Program-made: the position numbers and the translations under genes
Assembly (NCBI GenBank): GCA_025350905.1
Contig: JANXWY010000447.1
Coordinates: 1-34,415, forward strand
Source: Verrucomicrobiota bacterium
GTDB taxonomy: Bacteria; Verrucomicrobiota; Verrucomicrobiia; Limisphaerales; JADLHS01
DNA length: 34,415 nucleotides
Reading direction: 5' to 3'
The notes under the pieces: model-generated
Databases searched by the model: none
The model's input: only the letters and a program-made list of their open reading frames with translations
What the model was told of the DNA's origin: nothing
Part shown: one piece after another, positions 32,357 to 34,415 of the stretch
Numbering within the stretch: the first letter of the stretch is position 1
Layout of the letters: every line of letters begins with the position of its first letter

Positions 32357-33019
32357 ATGATTACCGAGACTAGAATTCAGAAGCCGGAGGTCAGAGACCA
32401 GACTGCCACTGCGCGCAGCGCCCGGGCGCACGGTAGCCGGCGCCGAGCAACATCGCAGTTGGCCGCCGGATGGTGCCCGGCGGGTAGCAGCCGACGGAAG
32501 GAGGCTCTAACCTTGCCTGCTTACAAGCACGGAAATCCTACGCCGAATCGCTCGCGCGGCCTTGCGGCGCTTACCCCCACTAACAGCTGGCGGGGTTGGT
32601 TTGCCTCGTTGGCGATCCTGGTCGTCGCTTGCTCCGTCCACGCCCAATCCTATTCCATTGACTGGTCTAAAATCGCGGGCGGCGGCGGCACGAGCACGGG
32701 CGGGGTCTATTCCGTCAGCGGCACGCTCGGCCAACCGGACGCGGGTGGGCCCATGACCAACGGCCAGTATTCGGTCACCGGCGGATTCTGGAGTTTCATC
32801 AACGTGGTGCAAACTCCCGGGGCGCCGTTGCTCGCCATCACCTATGCCGCCAATCAGGCCATCGTGTCGTGGTCGCCGTCTGTCACCGGCTGGACATTGC
32901 AGACGAACAACAATCTTACCACGGGCACCTGGGGCAACTACCTGGGCGCGGTCACCAACAACCGCGTGACCAATTCCGCCCCGACGGGGAATGTTTTCTT
33001 CAGGCTCCAGCAACCCTGA
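32357..33019 (+). CDS. Small secreted protein with a repeat-derived N-terminal extension
   Basis: 220 codons from ATG 32357. Codons up to about 52 include repeat DNA (GSSRRKEAL, residues 43-51). The signal core (WRGWFASLAILVVACSVHAQ) ends near residue 97. The mature part starts SYSIDWSKIAGGGGTSTGGV and continues YSVSGTLGQPDAGG...YSVTGGFWSF. It ends with a W-rich beta element and VFFRLQQP, a tail type common on exported proteins of this phylum; the function is unknown. A TTG at 32513, eight bases after AAGGAGG supplied by the repeat, would start a 168-residue form with a shorter n-region and is a serious alternative. It follows the collagen gene by 68 bases and may be co-transcribed. Confidence 0.7.
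   Translation: MITETRIQKPEVRDQTATARSARAHGSRRRATSQLAAGWCPAGSSRRKEALTLPAYKHGNPTPNRSRGLAALTPTNSWRGWFASLAILVVACSVHAQSYSIDWSKIAGGGGTSTGGVYSVSGTLGQPDAGGPMTNGQYSVTGGFWSFINVVQTPGAPLLAITYAANQAIVSWSPSVTGWTLQTNNNLTTGTWGNYLGAVTNNRVTNSAPTGNVFFRLQQP
32484..32510 (+). repeat. Single arm of the GTAGCAGCCGACGTAAGGAGG repeat
   Basis: GTAGCAGCCGACGGAAGGAG followed by GCTCTAA, one base different from the arms at 11.7-12.0 kb. Its AAGGAGG (32498-32504) lies eight bases before an in-frame TTG. Confidence 0.8.
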
Positions 33020-33427
33020 GATTCAGGGAGTCATTGAAATCGGAGCCGCTCCGTCAGGCGGAGGCGGATAAGAGTTTTCAACCACGAAATTCACGAACGA
33101 CACGAAGGAAACAATAGCGGCTAGCCTGATCGGATAACTAGGAACTGCTCACGGCAGAATTTTAACGCAAAGACGCAACGGTGCAAAGCCGCGTGGGTCT
33201 TGAAAATCATTACCCGCCATCTTGGGCATCACTGTTTGGGGATCGTCAAATTGCCCGCACGCCCACGGTCCAGTCTTGGGTTTTGCTTTGCGCTTGGCGT
33301 TGAATTTTTGCGGAATTGTTGGGGCTAAGTTGAAATGATGCAGTTGCGGAAGGGGTAGCATCGACGCCCTCAAAAACTAGGGTCGTGGCAAATCAATCCC
33401 ACGCCAAACGCTCAATCGAATCGAACC
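33020..33427. other. Intergenic region without a gene
   Basis: It contains a half copy of the AACCACGAAA element (about 33076-33110) followed by the GGCTAGCCTGATCGGATAACT motif also seen after copies 3 and 4, then AACGCAAAGACGCAACGGTG. The 33149-33373 open frame on the minus strand reads through this repeat. Nothing else was recognised. Confidence 0.65.
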
Positions 33428-34213
33428 TCAGTTAACCCGAACGCTCGTACGTTCGCGCACCCATTGATAATCCGTGGGCGGCACCGCAGGAAATCCGCCG
33501 CCGGCACCGCCTTTGATAGCCGGGCGAATCGTGTCGGGCACCGCCCAACGATGCGTCTCGATATGTCCGTCCGCGAACGACAGGTTGCCGGCGCGGTTGT
33601 GGTGCGACCCCGGCAGGTTGCCCCACTTGTCCACGTCCAACCGGTTCATGAAAAACCCGTCGTTCAGCGTGTCGGGGTGCTCATCCAAAAAAACGAACGT
33701 GTTGGCCGCGGCACGGATCTCCGTGAGCTTGAAGAATTGAGCGTAACTCGGGTTGAATTTGTTGGTCAGCACGCCTGGGTTACCGACCAGCGAATTCATG
33801 GAATAGCTGCGGGTCCGCGGTCCGTTTTCCGCCAGGGAACGGTCGGACGGGCATTTGTACACCGCCGTGTTGAGGGCGAGCATCGGCGTGAGCTTTCCGC
33901 TGATGAGGTAGGCGAGGTTGGTGTTTTCCTCGGCCGTTCCCCAATCCATGACATTGTTCACCCAATTCTGGCGCGTGGCCCGCGTCTCATCAATCCCATG
34001 GTTGTTGACCAGCAACTCGCCATTCTCGTCCGCGTAGAGATTCCAAGCGAGGGCCAGTTGACGGATATTGTTGATGCAGCCGACCGTCTGGGCCTTCGTT
34101 TTGGCCGTGGTCAAGGCGGGCAGTAACATCGCGGCGAGGATGGCAATGATCGCGATCACCACGAGCAATTCGATGAGGGTGAAGCCGGGTGATTTCGATG
34201 CGGACGTTTTCAT
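33428..34213 (-). CDS. Prepilin-like secreted protein with H-X9-DG-type C-terminus
   Basis: 261 residues from ATG 34213. The short leader [10 protein letters not shown] precedes [18 protein letters not shown], then [20 protein letters not shown]. Family features follow in order: [50 protein letters not shown], and [18 protein letters not shown], the H-X-DG element. It is a paralogue of 6353-7201 and 5361-6194. Export through a type II/pilus-type system is expected from the N-terminus; its role is unknown. It is transcribed away from the right edge. No Shine-Dalgarno is seen. Confidence 0.92.
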   Translation of the reverse strand: MKTSASKSPGFTLIELLVVIAIIAILAAMLLPALTTAKTKAQTVGCINNIRQLALAWNLYADENGELLVNNHGIDETRATRQNWVNNVMDWGTAEENTNLAYLISGKLTPMLALNTAVYKCPSDRSLAENGPRTRSYSMNSLVGNPGVLTNKFNPSYAQFFKLTEIRAAANTFVFLDEHPDTLNDGFFMNRLDVDKWGNLPGSHHNRAGNLSFADGHIETHRWAVPDTIRPAIKGGAGGGFPAVPPTDYQWVRERTSVRVN

Positions 34214-34318
34214 TCGCGGCAGTGTGCCAGACCTCCGGTAAGCGTTCCAGAATAGTTTAAGCGGTATGGGGCTGAACCCCAGGGATGTTTCATCTGCCTA
34301 AGGCGAAGCGTTGGCGAT

Positions 34319-34358
34319 GCCGTTCTTACGGCGAGACGCGCCAGACGGGAAGAACGGC
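34319..34358. repeat. Short inverted repeat upstream of the third prepilin-like gene
   Basis: GCCGTTCTT (34319-34327) is inverted at 34350-34358 (AAGAACGGC), with 22 bases between. A smaller hairpin (TGGGG-CTGA-CCCCA-like, about 34267-34281) lies closer to the gene. Function unknown. Confidence 0.5.
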
Positions 34359-34415
34359 GTGCCGAAGGATCGGCGCCGAAGCCTCCTGCCGGTCCCGAGC
34401 GACCGGATCTCCGCT

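Noticed and set aside
33149-33373. Minus-strand frame of 74 codons
   Set aside because: Part is a common intergenic repeat (AACGCAAAGACGCAACGGTG); no coding features.

Overview
The window looks like chromosomal DNA of a Verrucomicrobiota bacterium, perhaps of the Pedosphaera/Limisphaerales kind. Signs are three secreted prepilin-like proteins with the near-invariant [18 protein letters not shown] start, secreted proteins ending in F/YYRL-type tails, a Tat-exported Gfo/Idh/MocA oxidoreductase, and many palindromic intergenic repeats, including the GTAGCAGCCGACGTAAGGAG type. No search was run, so this placement is inference. No RNA gene, CRISPR array, transposase, phage gene or origin was recognised.

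Layout. 1-1763 (minus, cut by the left edge): a glycosidase-like TIM-barrel domain fused to a family 2 glycosyltransferase. 1975-3565 (plus): ilvN and ilvC, followed by a rho-independent terminator. 3835-7201 (minus): the Tat oxidoreductase and two tandem prepilin-like paralogues. 7202-8549: repeat-rich, no gene. 8550-27953 (minus): a run of exported-protein genes transcribed right to left, namely a giant beta-helix/cupredoxin protein, two further cupredoxin-pair proteins, a small ORF, two paralogous 'WGI-domain' proteins, a gingipain-like C25 peptidase and a two-propeller protein. 28141-29823: a tandem array of about 506-bp composite repeats. 29931-33019 (plus): a collagen-like/FGE-fold protein and a small secreted protein. 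33428-34213 (minus): a third prepilin-like protein.

The most unusual unit is the cupredoxin operon at 17421-27953. Its three proteins share a two-cupredoxin core but keep different copper ligands. The giant keeps a complete type 1 plus HxH set in its first cupredoxin only. The second protein keeps HPLHHHG and HSH in its second cupredoxin only, and has no type 1 cysteine. The third keeps almost nothing. The first two could together form one multicopper oxidase site split over two polypeptides. Stop/start overlap (TGATG) joins these genes, and a candidate promoter with an upstream perfect palindrome precedes the operon.

A second notable theme is repeat DNA inside reading frames. In four exported-protein genes (8550-12275, 12299-15331, 16174-16983, 32357-33019), palindromic repeats lie without stop codons between the likely start codon and the hydrophobic core of the signal peptide. 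Two of these carry copies of the same 177-bp element (59 codons) in the same frame, each ending immediately before the signal core.
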